Origin: Azoarcus sp. DD4
Lineage (GTDB): Bacteria; Pseudomonadota; Gammaproteobacteria; Burkholderiales; Rhodocyclaceae
Direction of reading: 5' to 3'
DNA: 64,000 nucleotides
Assembly: GCF_006496635.1 (NCBI RefSeq)
Contig: NZ_CP022958.1
Location: forward strand, 1,798,001 to 1,862,000
Shown here: positions 1 through 8,454 of the stretch, in pieces
How positions within the stretch are numbered: position 1 is the stretch's first letter
Layout: the number at the start of each line of letters is the position of its first letter
Position numbers and translations under genes: made by a program
Notes under the pieces: model-generated
What the model saw: the letters and a program-made list of their open reading frames with translations, nothing else
Databases searched by the model: none
What the model was told of the DNA's origin: nothing

Positions 1-32
1 CAGGGCGGTGGCAGCATGCCGCCACCGCCCTG
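1..32. terminator. GC-rich 12-bp hairpin, possible terminator of an upstream gene
   Basis: A perfect 12-bp inverted repeat (arms 1-12 and 21-32) encloses an 8-base loop. No T-run follows on the plus strand, so it is not a canonical intrinsic terminator. It may be the end of a transcript whose gene lies before the window. The rest of 33-152 shows no recognisable element, and no strong Shine-Dalgarno sequence precedes the next gene. Confidence 0.3.
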
Positions 33-152
33 TCTGCAGCGCATTTGCGTTGGCGCATTGGTCGGTTTGGTGAAATGTGCTACAAGGTGCGCTTCCCGTC
101 GTGACCCCCGGGACAGCACCGCCGCTCCCGCGGCCGGCAATGTCCCCGATCC

Positions 153-2636
153 ATGAACTCACCCGACTTGCCTGCCGTAGACGCCGCGGCCGCCGATAGC
201 GATCAGGACTGCTACCACTGCGGCCTGCCCATTCCGGCCGAGACCCGGCACTACGTACGAATCGACGGCGCCAACCGGCGGATGTGCTGCGTGGGCTGCG
301 AGGCGGTGGCCCAGTCCATCGTCGACAACGGTCTCGAAGACTACTACCGCCATCGCGATGCCATGCCCGAGCAGCGTCGCGAGGCACTGCCTCCGGAACT
401 CCAGGAACTCGGCCTGTTCGACCATCCCGATTTCCAGAAGTCTTTCGTACGCCCGGTTGGCGAGCATGAGCGCGAAGCTTCGCTGATCCTCGAGGGCATC
501 ACCTGCGCGGCCTGCGTCTGGCTCAACGAGCAGCATGTCGGCCGCCAGCCCGGCGTTTCCGCCGTGGAAATCAACTACGCCACCCGCCGTGCCCGCGTAC
601 GTTGGGACGAGCGGCGCATCAAGCTGTCTGACATCCTGGGCGCGATCGCGGCCATCGGCTATCGCGCCTACCCCTACGATGCGGAGCGTTCGGAACAGAT
701 CGCCCACCGCGAGCGTCGCTCCATGCTTTGGCGCGTGTTCGTTGCCGGCTTCGGCATGATGCAGGTCATGATGTACGCGGTCCCGGTCTATCTGGCCGGT
801 GAAGGCGAGATGACTGCGGACATCGAGGCCTTGATGCGATGGGCGAGTCTGCTGCTGACCCTGCCGGTGGTGCTCTACTCCGCGGCGCCATTCTTCCGGC
901 GCGCCCTGCGCGACGTCCGTTTGCGTCGGCTTGGCATGGATGTTCCCGTGGCGATCGGCGTTGGCAGCGCGTTTGCCGCCAGTGTCTGGGCAACGGTGAC
1001 TGGCGGGCCGGAGGTCTATTACGACTCGGTGACGATGTTCGTGTTCTTCCTGCTTGGCGGTCGCTACCTTGAGATGCTGGCGCGACAGAAAGCCGTTCGC
1101 GGCGTGGAGGAACTTGGCAAGGTTCTGCCCGCCTTCGCCGAACGTCTCGATGCCGAGCGTGGTCACGAGCGGATTCCGGTGGCGCAGTTGACGCCGGGCG
1201 ATCTGGTGCGTGTGCGCCCCGGCGAGGTGATTCCGGCCGACGGTGTCGTCGTCGAAGGACGCAGCGATGCCAATGAGGCGCTGCTGACCGGTGAGAGCCG
1301 CCCGGTGCCGAAGGCGACAGGGGCTACGTTGACCGGTGGCAGCATTAATATCTCCAGTCCGTTGGTGTTCCGCGTTGAGCAGGTGGGCGATGCGACCCGG
1401 CTGGCAGCGATCCGCCGGCTGATGGAACGTGCGGCAGAGGAGAAGCCGAGGATCGCGGCGCAGTCCGACCGGGTCGCGGTGGTCTTCATCGTCACCCTGC
1501 TGGTACTGGCTGCACTCACGGGCGTAGTGTGGTACTTCGTCGATCCGCAGCGTGCGCTGTGGGTCTTCGTCTCGGTGCTGGTGGTGGCTTGTCCGTGCGC
1601 GCTATCGTTGGCCACACCGACCGCGCTTACGGTAGGCACCGACGCCCTCGCTCGCATGGGTGTGCTGGTGACGCGCGGCCATGCCATCGAGACGCTGGCG
1701 AACGCCAACCACTTCGTGTTCGACAAGACGGGAACGCTGACCTACGGCCGGATGGCGTTGCAGGAAACGCTGCCACTGGGAGAGATTCCGGCCGCCGATG
1801 CACTGGTGCTTGCCGCGGCCCTGGAGCAGGGATCCGAGCATCCGATAGCGGCCGGGGTGCGCGACGCTGTCGATCGCGTCCTGCCTGTCGCGACCGATGT
1901 CCGTGCCGAAACCGGGCAGGGGTTGGGAGGTCGCGTCGATGGCGAACAGCTATGGATCGGGCGGCCGGATCATGTCGCCATGCGCATCGCCCGTCCTTTG
2001 CCGGAGACTCTTCATGCCGTCGAGCTACGCGGCGGAACGGTCGTCGCGCTCGGCTGTGTTCGTCGCGGATGGCTTGCGCTCTTTCGCCTTGCCGACACCC
2101 CGCGGGCAGAGGCGGCGGGACTGATTGCCAAGCTTTCCGGCGAGCTCCTGCGCACGACGGTATTGTCCGGCGATGCGCCCACCGTCGTGACCGCGGTGGC
2201 GACCGGTCTCGGCATCGCGGATGCCCATGGTGCAATGTCGCCGCAGGACAAGCAGGCTTATCTTGTGCGACTGCAGCAGACACCGTCTGCCGTCGTGGCG
2301 ATGATAGGCGATGGCGTCAACGACGCTCCTGTCCTGGCCCAGGCACACGTGTCGATCGCGATGGGTGGAGGTACCGATCTGGCGCGCAATCAGGCCGACA
2401 TCGTGCTGTTGAGCGAAAACCTCGCTAGCCTCGGACAAGGGATGGATCTCGCGCGACGAACCCTGCGCATCATTCGTCAGAACCTCTGGTGGTCCTTCAT
2501 TTACAACTTCACCTCGGTGCCGCTTGCGATGGCCGGGCTGGTGACGCCGTGGATGGCTGGCATCGGCATGGCCGGCAGTTCGTTGCTGGTGGTGCTGAAT
2601 GCGCTCCGCCTTCAATACCGTCCGCGCAAAGCCTGA
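153..2636 (+). CDS. ccoI: CcoI, P1B-type copper ATPase for cbb3 oxidase assembly
   Basis: This 827-residue inner-membrane ATPase is of the CcoI/FixI/CopA2 group, which exports copper for assembly of cbb3 oxidase rather than for detoxification. The N-terminus has the cysteine-rich segment typical of CcoI (C20/C23 and C45-C46/C49), then a heavy-metal domain with C118xxC121. The P-type core shows TGES near 379-382, the intramembrane CPC at 480-482, the phosphorylated Asp in DKTGT at 524, SEHP near 561-564 and GDGVND at 719-724. It sits 8 bases before ccoS and upstream of ccoNOQP, which supports the assembly role. A second copper ATPase (CopA) lies at 16586-19036. The start is the first ATG of the frame and has only a weak ribosome site. 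Confidence 0.95.
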   Translation: MNSPDLPAVDAAAADSDQDCYHCGLPIPAETRHYVRIDGANRRMCCVGCEAVAQSIVDNGLEDYYRHRDAMPEQRREALPPELQELGLFDHPDFQKSFVRPVGEHEREASLILEGITCAACVWLNEQHVGRQPGVSAVEINYATRRARVRWDERRIKLSDILGAIAAIGYRAYPYDAERSEQIAHRERRSMLWRVFVAGFGMMQVMMYAVPVYLAGEGEMTADIEALMRWASLLLTLPVVLYSAAPFFRRALRDVRLRRLGMDVPVAIGVGSAFAASVWATVTGGPEVYYDSVTMFVFFLLGGRYLEMLARQKAVRGVEELGKVLPAFAERLDAERGHERIPVAQLTPGDLVRVRPGEVIPADGVVVEGRSDANEALLTGESRPVPKATGATLTGGSINISSPLVFRVEQVGDATRLAAIRRLMERAAEEKPRIAAQSDRVAVVFIVTLLVLAALTGVVWYFVDPQRALWVFVSVLVVACPCALSLATPTALTVGTDALARMGVLVTRGHAIETLANANHFVFDKTGTLTYGRMALQETLPLGEIPAADALVLAAALEQGSEHPIAAGVRDAVDRVLPVATDVRAETGQGLGGRVDGEQLWIGRPDHVAMRIARPLPETLHAVELRGGTVVALGCVRRGWLALFRLADTPRAEAAGLIAKLSGELLRTTVLSGDAPTVVTAVATGLGIADAHGAMSPQDKQAYLVRLQQTPSAVVAMIGDGVNDAPVLAQAHVSIAMGGGTDLARNQADIVLLSENLASLGQGMDLARRTLRIIRQNLWWSFIYNFTSVPLAMAGLVTPWMAGIGMAGSSLLVVLNALRLQYRPRKA

Positions 2637-2644
2637 AGAACACG

Positions 2645-2872
2645 ATGGAAACCTTGTATCTGCTCATTCCCCTGTCGGTCGTGCTGGTTTTCCTGATCGG
2701 TGTGATCTTCTGGTGGGCCTTGCGTAATGGCCAGTACGATGATCTCGAGGGGCCCGCTTACCGGCTCCTGATGGACGATCGCGACGAGCCGCCCAATCGT
2801 CGCCGGCAGGTTGATGCGCCCGGCGAAGGGGCGGACGGCAAGCCCAGGGACGCGAATGACAATGATGTTTGA
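2645..2872 (+). CDS. ccoS: CcoS, cbb3 oxidase maturation protein
   Basis: This small protein of 75 residues has one N-terminal membrane helix (about residues 4-26) and a short charged tail. A hydrophobic helix followed by an FWWALRNGQYDDLEGPA-type stretch is characteristic of CcoS. In other bacteria CcoS is needed for haem and copper insertion into the cbb3 core. It follows ccoI by 8 bases and is very probably cotranscribed with it. Its stop codon lies inside an FNR-like box (2869-2882), an unusual overlap discussed in the findings. Confidence 0.93.
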   Translation: METLYLLIPLSVVLVFLIGVIFWWALRNGQYDDLEGPAYRLLMDDRDEPPNRRRQVDAPGEGADGKPRDANDNDV

Positions 2873-2909
2873 TCTAGGTCAACGCCCCAAAATCGGCTAA
2901 AGGCATACT
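2869..2909 (+). promoter_or_regulatory. FNR-like box and -10 element at the end of ccoS
   Basis: TTGATCTAGGTCAA at 2869-2882 matches the FNR consensus TTGAT-N4-ATCAA with one half-site as GTCAA. The -10-like hexamer CATACT (2904-2909) begins exactly 35 bases after the start of the box. The same offset is seen between the perfect FNR box and TATCCT before ccoN. This geometry fits a class II FNR-activated promoter with a start near 2917. No open reading frame is served by it before the terminator at 2988-3017. Confidence 0.6.
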
Positions 2910-2916
2910 TCACTCA

Positions 2917-3017
2917 CGGTTTTTTCTGCCTGCGGAGTTCTTCGCGCAGGCGGGATGCAGGAAATTTTGTCTCTCTGTTGGGGTTGGGGGTGCGTCCAAA
3001 GCGCACCCTTTTTTTTT
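2917..3017 (+). ncRNA. Candidate FNR-induced small RNA, about 100 nt
   Basis: The interval runs from the start predicted by the FNR-like promoter to the end of a strong intrinsic terminator. It contains a 5' stem-loop (7-bp arms 2928-2934 and 2945-2951), an unpaired middle with a C/U-rich stretch (GTCTCTCTG, about 2970-2978), and the terminator hairpin. No convincing coding frame is present. FNR-dependent small RNAs are known elsewhere (FnrS in E. coli, AniS in Neisseria), but I see no way to assign this one to a known family. An alternative is that the terminator only ends ccoI-ccoS transcription. The endpoints are predicted, not observed. Confidence 0.45.
2988..3017 (+). terminator. Strong rho-independent terminator
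   Basis: The arms GGGTGCG (2988-2994) and CGCACCC (3002-3008) enclose a 7-base loop and are followed directly by nine T residues (3009-3017). It would end both ccoI-ccoS readthrough and the candidate small RNA. It separates them from the ccoN promoter. Confidence 0.88.
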
Positions 3018-3038
3018 GTATTTTCCCCGCACTTCATC

Positions 3039-3110
3039 GAGATCTGCTCCATTTTGGAGCAGATCTCCACCATGCCCGAGATGCATGCTTTCATGCACTG
3101 CCGCGGTGCA
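3039..3110. repeat. Three packed dyads upstream of the ccoN promoter
   Basis: A perfect 13-bp inverted repeat (arms 3039-3051 and 3055-3067, 3-base TTT centre) is followed by TGCATG-cttt-CATGCA (3082-3097) and by TGCAC/GTGCA (3094-3098 and 3106-3110). No T-run follows any of them, so they are not obvious terminators. They lie 9 to 80 bases upstream of the FNR box of ccoN and could be protein-binding sites or structure in a readthrough RNA. Confidence 0.45.
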
Positions 3111-3118
3111 ATACAATG

Positions 3119-3159
3119 TTGATCTGTATCAAATTATGGAACCGACCCGGGCGTATCCT
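3119..3159 (+). promoter_or_regulatory. Class II FNR promoter of ccoNOQP
   Basis: TTGATCTGTATCAA (3119-3132) is a perfect FNR/Anr site. The -10 element TATCCT (3154-3159) places the start near 3167, with the site centred close to -41.5. This is the standard arrangement for oxygen-limited induction of cbb3 oxidase genes. Confidence 0.87.
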
Positions 3160-3236
3160 TCCCGCGGACAACGAAATAGCGCCCGGTTCCGGGGTCGGCA
3201 GGATTTACGAAGGGGTTTTTAACTAAGAGGTGACTC

Positions 3237-4661
3237 ATGCAATCGCAAGCGACTTATAACTACAAAGTCGTGCGCCAGTTCGCCATCATGACGGTGGTTT
3301 GGGGCATTGTGGGCATGCTGGTCGGTGTTATCGCCGCGGCACAGCTCGTATGGCCCGAGTTGAGCGTTCACGAGTGGCTAGGCTACGGCCGGCTGCGTCC
3401 GCTGCATACCAATGCGGTGATCTTCGCTTTCGGCGGCTGTGCGCTGTTCGCGACGTCTTACTATGTCGTTCAGCGTACCTGCCACACCCGCCTGTTCGCG
3501 CCGGGCCTGGCTGCTTTCACTTTCTGGGGCTGGCAACTGGTCATCGTCCTGGCCGCGATCACGCTGCCGCTCGGTTTCACTTCCGGCAAGGAGTACGCCG
3601 AACTTGAGTGGCCGATCGATCTGCTGATCGCCGTCGTGTGGGTGTCCTACGCGGTCGTGTTCTTCGGCACCGTCGCCAAGCGGACCGTCGCCCACATCTA
3701 TGTGGCCAACTGGTTCTACGGCGCTTTCATCATCACCGTCGCCCTGCTGCACATCGTGAACAGCATGGCGATCCCGGTCAGCCTCACCAAGTCCTACTCT
3801 GCTTATGCCGGTGTTCAGGACGCGATGGTGCAGTGGTGGTACGGTCACAACGCGGTGGGCTTCTTCCTGACCGCTGGCTTCCTCGGCATGATGTACTACT
3901 TCGTGCCGAAGCAGGCCGAACGTCCCGTGTATTCTTACCGCCTCTCGGTGGTGCACTTCTGGGCGCTGATCTTCACCTACATGTGGGCCGGCCCGCACCA
4001 CCTGCACTACACCGCCCTGCCTGACTGGACCCAGTCCGTCGGCATGATCTTCTCGCTGATTCTGCTTGCTCCGTCCTGGGGTGGCATGATCAACGGCATC
4101 ATGACCCTGTCGGGCGCCTGGCATAAGCTGCGCACCGACCCGATCCTGAAGTTCCTGATCACCGCACTTTCGTTCTACGGCATGTCGACCTTCGAAGGTC
4201 CGATGATGTCCGTCAAGACGGTCAATGCGCTGTCGCACTACACCGACTGGACTGTCGGTCATGTGCACTCCGGTGCGCTGGGTTGGGTGGCGATGATTTC
4301 CATCGGTTCGGTGTATTTCCTGCTGCCGCGCCTCTACGGCAAGAGCGAGATGTACAGCGTCAAGTTGATCAACGCACACTTCTGGATTGCAACCATCGGC
4401 GTTGTGCTCTACATCGCCTCGATGTGGATTGCCGGTGTGATGCAAGGCCTGATGTGGCGTGCCACCAACCCCGACGGTACGCTCACCTATTCGTTCGTCG
4501 AAGGCGTCAAGGCCAGCTATCCGTTCTGGAGCATCCGTCTCCTCGGCGGCGTGCTGTTCCTGACTGGCATGCTGATCATGTTCTACAACATGGTGAAGAC
4601 GATTGCCGGCGAGAAGGCCTACAACGCGCCTGTCATCGCGCCTGCCGCGGCTCACGCGTAA
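3237..4661 (+). CDS. ccoN: CcoN, cbb3-type cytochrome c oxidase subunit I
   Basis: This is the catalytic haem-copper subunit of the high-affinity cbb3 terminal oxidase, a polytopic inner-membrane protein of 474 residues, the usual length. Visible ligands are H57 (LHTNAV, low-spin haem b), H204 in WYGHN and H254-H255 in GPHHLHY (CuB), and H342/H344 in the VGHVHSGALGW stretch (haems b3 and b). The start ATG follows an AGAGG ribosome site. It opens the ccoNOQP operon and is driven by the FNR promoter at 3119-3159. Confidence 0.98.
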   Translation: MQSQATYNYKVVRQFAIMTVVWGIVGMLVGVIAAAQLVWPELSVHEWLGYGRLRPLHTNAVIFAFGGCALFATSYYVVQRTCHTRLFAPGLAAFTFWGWQLVIVLAAITLPLGFTSGKEYAELEWPIDLLIAVVWVSYAVVFFGTVAKRTVAHIYVANWFYGAFIITVALLHIVNSMAIPVSLTKSYSAYAGVQDAMVQWWYGHNAVGFFLTAGFLGMMYYFVPKQAERPVYSYRLSVVHFWALIFTYMWAGPHHLHYTALPDWTQSVGMIFSLILLAPSWGGMINGIMTLSGAWHKLRTDPILKFLITALSFYGMSTFEGPMMSVKTVNALSHYTDWTVGHVHSGALGWVAMISIGSVYFLLPRLYGKSEMYSVKLINAHFWIATIGVVLYIASMWIAGVMQGLMWRATNPDGTLTYSFVEGVKASYPFWSIRLLGGVLFLTGMLIMFYNMVKTIAGEKAYNAPVIAPAAAHA

Positions 4662-4676
4662 CGGAGAAAATCAAGA

Positions 4677-5312
4677 ATGGCTCAATCCAAACACGCAGCA
4701 ATCGAGCGCAGCGTATTCCTGATGATCGTACTGACCCTCCTGACCGTAAGCGTCGGGGGCTTGGTCGAGATCGTACCGCTGTTCTTCCAGAAGTCGACGA
4801 CCTCGCCGATCGATCAAAAGGGGCAGGAGCTTGCAGTCAAGCCTTACGACCCGGTCCGTCTCGTTGGTCGTGACGTGTACATCCGCGAGGGCTGCTACAA
4901 CTGCCACTCGCAGATGATTCGACCGTTCCGGGCTGAGACCGAACGCTATGGCCACTATTCGGTGGCGGGTGAGTCCATCTACGACCATCCGTTCCAGTGG
5001 GGTTCGAAGCGTACCGGCCCCGACCTGGCCCGTGTTGGCGGTCGCTATTCCGACGAATGGCACCGCGTTCACCTGCTGAATCCGCGCGACGTCGTGCCCG
5101 AGTCGAACATGCCCGCCTATTTCTGGCTGGATCGTCCGGCCAAGGTGGATGACATCCAGGACAAGATGCGGGCGCTCAACAAGGTCGGTCTGCACAAGTA
5201 CAGCGACGAGGAGATCGCCGCCGCGCCGGAGCAGGTCAAGGGGATTACGGAACTGCAAGCGGTGGTCGCTTACCTGCAAGGCCTCGGGCTCGCGCTCCAG
5301 AACGTAAGGTAA
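4677..5312 (+). CDS. ccoO: CcoO, cbb3 oxidase monohaem cytochrome c subunit
   Basis: CcoO is a membrane-anchored cytochrome c of 211 residues that passes electrons to CcoN. One N-terminal helix (about 12-36) anchors it. The single haem-binding motif is C73-YN-C76-H77, and the axial methionine is probably in the SNMPAY stretch near residue 145. It lies 15 bases after ccoN and 18 bases before ccoQ in the same operon. Confidence 0.97.
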   Translation: MAQSKHAAIERSVFLMIVLTLLTVSVGGLVEIVPLFFQKSTTSPIDQKGQELAVKPYDPVRLVGRDVYIREGCYNCHSQMIRPFRAETERYGHYSVAGESIYDHPFQWGSKRTGPDLARVGGRYSDEWHRVHLLNPRDVVPESNMPAYFWLDRPAKVDDIQDKMRALNKVGLHKYSDEEIAAAPEQVKGITELQAVVAYLQGLGLALQNVR

Positions 5313-5330
5313 GGACAGCAGGAGAGCGCC

Positions 5331-5507
5331 ATGGATATCAACGATTTGAGAACCGTGATCACCGTCATGGGTTTCCTGTGCTTCCTGGGGATTTGCGCCT
5401 GGGCCTATAGCAGGCACGCAAAGGAAGGCTTTGATGAAGCGGCGCTCCTGCCCTTGACCGATGACGATCTGTCGGCCCTTGGTGGCCGGCAAGGAAAGGA
5501 AGGATAA
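5331..5507 (+). CDS. ccoQ: CcoQ, small cbb3 oxidase subunit
   Basis: This 58-residue protein begins MDINDLRTVITVMG, has one membrane helix (about 8-26, ending in CAWAYS) and an acidic, soluble C-terminus. Position between ccoO and ccoP, size and topology identify it as CcoQ (FixQ), which in other species stabilises the assembled oxidase, particularly under oxygen. It has a good ribosome site (CAGGAGAG) 8 bases upstream and ends 4 bases before ccoP. Confidence 0.92.
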   Translation: MDINDLRTVITVMGFLCFLGICAWAYSRHAKEGFDEAALLPLTDDDLSALGGRQGKEG

Positions 5508-5511
5508 AAAG

Positions 5512-6405
5512 ATGGCTGACTTTGTTAGCGGTTTCTGGAACGTGTATGTGATGGGCTTGGTTGCCCTGAGCTTGCTGTTCTGTGTGTTCGTGCTGGTCTC
5601 GAACATGACCAAGCGAGAATCGGGGCCGGTCGAGTTGCACGGTCACGTCTGGGACGAGACGCTTGCCGAGTACAACAACCCGCTGCCGCGCTGGTGGATG
5701 TACCTTTTCTGGATCACCCTTGCATTTGCGGTGGTGTATTTGGCGATCTATCCGGGTTTCGGCAAGACCAACGACGGTCGTGGTGCGCTGCACCAGTACG
5801 AGAACGAGATGGCCAAGGCGGAGGAGCGCTACGCACCGATCTTCAACAAGTATCTCGACAAGGATCTGAAGGCGGTTGCGGCCGATCCAGAAGCCAACGC
5901 CATGGGCCAGCGTATGTTCCTGACCTATTGTGCCCAGTGCCACGGTGCCGCTGCTCAGGGTGCCAAGGGCTTTCCCAATCTGACCGATGACGAGTGGAAC
6001 TGGGGTGGCGATCCCGATACCATTAAGACCACCATTCTCGGTGGGCGCATGGGTGTGATGCCGCCGTTCGGACCGGCGCTCGGCGCAGAAGGGGTGAAGG
6101 ACGCTGCGAACTATGTTCGCTCGCTGTCCGGCCTCGCGCACGACTCTCTGCGCGCTCAGCGTGGCAAGGACATTTTCGAGCAGAACTGCGTTGCCTGCCA
6201 TGGCGCGGACGGCAAGGGCAGCACGGCCGTCGGTGCCCCGAACCTCACCAACAAGTCCTGGTTGTACGGATCTTCTGAAGCGACGATCATTGAAACGATC
6301 ACCAACGGTCGCAGCAACCAGATGCCGGTCTTCAAGGACTTCCTGGGTGAAGCTAAGGTTCACCTGCTTGCAGCCTATGTGACCAGCCTCAGCAATAAGA
6401 AGTAA
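5512..6405 (+). CDS. ccoP: CcoP, cbb3 oxidase dihaem cytochrome c subunit
   Basis: CcoP is the dihaem subunit that accepts electrons from soluble cytochromes c. The protein has 297 residues, with two N-terminal membrane helices (about 8-30 and 62-82) and a periplasmic part with two haem motifs, C140-AQ-C143-H144 and C226-VA-C229-H230. The start MADFVSG is preceded by GGAAGGATAAAAAG. An in-frame upstream start at 5461 would lie inside ccoQ and is not used here. A hairpin follows the stop codon. Confidence 0.97.
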   Translation: MADFVSGFWNVYVMGLVALSLLFCVFVLVSNMTKRESGPVELHGHVWDETLAEYNNPLPRWWMYLFWITLAFAVVYLAIYPGFGKTNDGRGALHQYENEMAKAEERYAPIFNKYLDKDLKAVAADPEANAMGQRMFLTYCAQCHGAAAQGAKGFPNLTDDEWNWGGDPDTIKTTILGGRMGVMPPFGPALGAEGVKDAANYVRSLSGLAHDSLRAQRGKDIFEQNCVACHGADGKGSTAVGAPNLTNKSWLYGSSEATIIETITNGRSNQMPVFKDFLGEAKVHLLAAYVTSLSNKK

Positions 6406-6414
6406 GCTCTTCGC

Positions 6415-6443
6415 GTCCCCGGGGAACTACCCGGGGACATTTT
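6415..6443 (+). terminator. Hairpin after ccoP, probable partial terminator
   Basis: Nine-bp arms GTCCCCGGG (6415-6423) and CCCGGGGAC (6430-6438) are followed by ATTTTC. The T-run is short, so it may only reduce readthrough into ccoG or stabilise the ccoNOQP message. Confidence 0.6.
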
Positions 6444-6480
6444 CAGATCATAAAAATAAGAATCTACTAATAAAACGATC

Positions 6481-7908
6481 ATGAACAGCCCGGCGTCCGA
6501 TCCGAAATCCATCCCTCCAACCCCAAACGAAGCCGAAGACGGCCTCTACGCAGTTCGGAAGAAGGTCTATGTGCGTGCGGTCAGCGGAGCTTTTGCTACG
6601 TCACGCTGGGCGCTGGTGTGGTTCACCCAACTGTTGTTTTACGGTTTGCCGTGGCTGACGTGGAATGACCGGCAGGCTGTGCTGTTCCACCTGACCGAGC
6701 GGAAGTTCTACATCTTTGGCTGGGTCTTCTGGCCACAGGATGTTTTCTTTCTTGCCATTCTGTTGATCATTTCGGCGTACGCGCTGTTCTTCTTTACCGC
6801 GATCGCCGGTCGCCTATGGTGTGGTTATGCTTGTCCGCAGACGGTCTACACCGAGATCTTCATGTGGATCGAGCAAAAGATTGAGGGTGACCACAACAAG
6901 CGTGCGAAGTTGGACAAGGCTCCAATGTCCGCGCGGAAGTTCGGTATCAAGGCGGCGAAGTATGCTGCCTGGGGCGCCTTGGCACTCTGGACAGGCTTTA
7001 CCTTCGTTGCCTTCTTCTCTCCGCTCGATGAATTGTTGAAATCGGCGCGTGCCTTGAGCTTCGGCCCATGGGAACTTTTCTGGATCCTGTTTTACGGTAG
7101 TTTCACATACCTGTTCGCTGGCGTAATGCGCGAGCAGGTATGCAAGTACATGTGCCCGTACGCACGCTTCCAGAGTGTCATGTTCGATCCGGATACCTTG
7201 GTGATCACCTACGATGAAGATCGCGGCGAGCCGAGAGGGACGCGCAAGAAGGGGGTTGATCCGCGTACGGTCAACAAGGGCGACTGTATCGACTGCGGCA
7301 TCTGCGTTCAGGTCTGTCCGACCGGTATCGATATCCGCAAGGGACTGCAATACGAGTGCATTGGCTGTGCGGCCTGCATCGATGCCTGTGATCAGGTGAT
7401 GGACAAGATGGAGTACCCGCGTGGCCTGATTCGCTACTCGACCGAGAATGCGGTCAAGAAGCATTGGGGGCGAAAGGAGATCATCGGCCACGTTCTGCGT
7501 CCGCGCACCTTGATCTATGGCGGCGTGCTTGCCCTCGTAAGCATCGCTTTCGTGTGGGGACTGGCGTCTAGGGAGCCGCTCAGGGTCGACATCCTTCGTG
7601 ATCGCACGTCGTTGGCGCGAGAGGTAGAAGACGGGATGATCGAAAACGTCTATCGTCTGCAGGTCATGAACATGACTGAAACCTCCCGTAGCTTCCGCCT
7701 GAACGTCTCCGGGCTGCGGGAGGCTCGCATCGATGGTGCCGAGTCCATTAATGTCGGACCGGCAGCCACACAGTCCGTGACCGTAAAGGTGCTGGTGCCG
7801 GGCGATGCCGGCAAACCCGGCGCCAATGAGGTCTTCTTTGTAATCTCTCCCGAAGATGCTCCAGATCTGGAACTCCGGGAGAAGACAACGTTTCTGATGC
7901 CAAATTGA
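6481..7908 (+). CDS. ccoG: CcoG, polyferredoxin-type cbb3 assembly protein
   Basis: This 475-residue membrane iron-sulfur protein belongs to the CcoG/RdxA/FixG family, whose members have been implicated in cupric reduction for cbb3 biogenesis. The N-terminal half has membrane helices with C114/C118 and C221/C225 pairs. Two 4Fe-4S ferredoxin motifs follow, C269-C272-C275-C279 and C293-C296-C299-C303, then a last helix and a periplasmic Ig-like tail. It lies 75 bases after ccoP and 4 bases before the FixH-like gene. No strong ribosome site is visible before the ATG. Confidence 0.95.
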   Translation: MNSPASDPKSIPPTPNEAEDGLYAVRKKVYVRAVSGAFATSRWALVWFTQLLFYGLPWLTWNDRQAVLFHLTERKFYIFGWVFWPQDVFFLAILLIISAYALFFFTAIAGRLWCGYACPQTVYTEIFMWIEQKIEGDHNKRAKLDKAPMSARKFGIKAAKYAAWGALALWTGFTFVAFFSPLDELLKSARALSFGPWELFWILFYGSFTYLFAGVMREQVCKYMCPYARFQSVMFDPDTLVITYDEDRGEPRGTRKKGVDPRTVNKGDCIDCGICVQVCPTGIDIRKGLQYECIGCAACIDACDQVMDKMEYPRGLIRYSTENAVKKHWGRKEIIGHVLRPRTLIYGGVLALVSIAFVWGLASREPLRVDILRDRTSLAREVEDGMIENVYRLQVMNMTETSRSFRLNVSGLREARIDGAESINVGPAATQSVTVKVLVPGDAGKPGANEVFFVISPEDAPDLELREKTTFLMPN

Positions 7909-7912
7909 TACG

Positions 7913-8428
7913 ATGAGTCTGAGCGTGACTGAGAAAAATCCTGTCCCCTGGTACAAGCAGGGGTGGCCTTGGTTTCTGATCGCCTTGCCGGGAACTGCGA
8001 TCATCGCGGGGGTAATAACCCTAGTCATCGCGATCAACAGTTGGGACGGACTTGTTGTTGATGACTACTACAAAGAAGGGAAGGCTTTCGTACAAACCAT
8101 AGAACGCACGGAACGTGCGCGGACGCTGGGGTTGAAGGCGAGGCTGCAGATACGAACCGATTCGATCCGGATCGAGCTGTCGTCTGCTGTCAATGCGGCT
8201 GCAGTTCCGGCTACCATACATCTGACGGTTTCTCACCCGACGCGTGGCGGTTTGGATCAGCAAATCCGCTTGAGTGGCCGTGACGGTGTGTTCGAGGGGG
8301 CGATGGCGCCACTCTCAACCGGAAGATGGTTGTTTCAGATAGAAGACGAGCCCCGCGAGTGGCGTATGAACGGGGCCGCATTCCTCCCGACAGAGACGGA
8401 GATCCGGATAGATCCATCCGGTACATAG
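7913..8428 (+). CDS. ccoH: FixH/CcoH family cbb3 assembly protein
   Basis: This is a 171-residue protein with one N-terminal membrane helix (about 20-42) followed by SWDGLVVDDYYKEG, a conserved feature of FixH-like proteins, and then a periplasmic beta-rich domain. Family members interact with CcoN or CcoP during assembly of cbb3 oxidase. The gene begins 4 bases after ccoG and is surely cotranscribed with it. Confidence 0.87.
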   Translation: MSLSVTEKNPVPWYKQGWPWFLIALPGTAIIAGVITLVIAINSWDGLVVDDYYKEGKAFVQTIERTERARTLGLKARLQIRTDSIRIELSSAVNAAAVPATIHLTVSHPTRGGLDQQIRLSGRDGVFEGAMAPLSTGRWLFQIEDEPREWRMNGAAFLPTETEIRIDPSGT

Positions 8429-8454
8429 ACCGTAGTCTAAAGAGGAGTGTCAAA

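Noticed and set aside
2928..2951. 7-bp hairpin as a terminator of ccoI-ccoS
   Set aside because: No T-run follows it. The true terminator is at 2988-3017.
2978..3226. Open frame of 82 residues across the ccoS-ccoN gap
   Set aside because: It runs through the terminator and the FNR promoter and has no ribosome site. The regulatory elements explain the region better.
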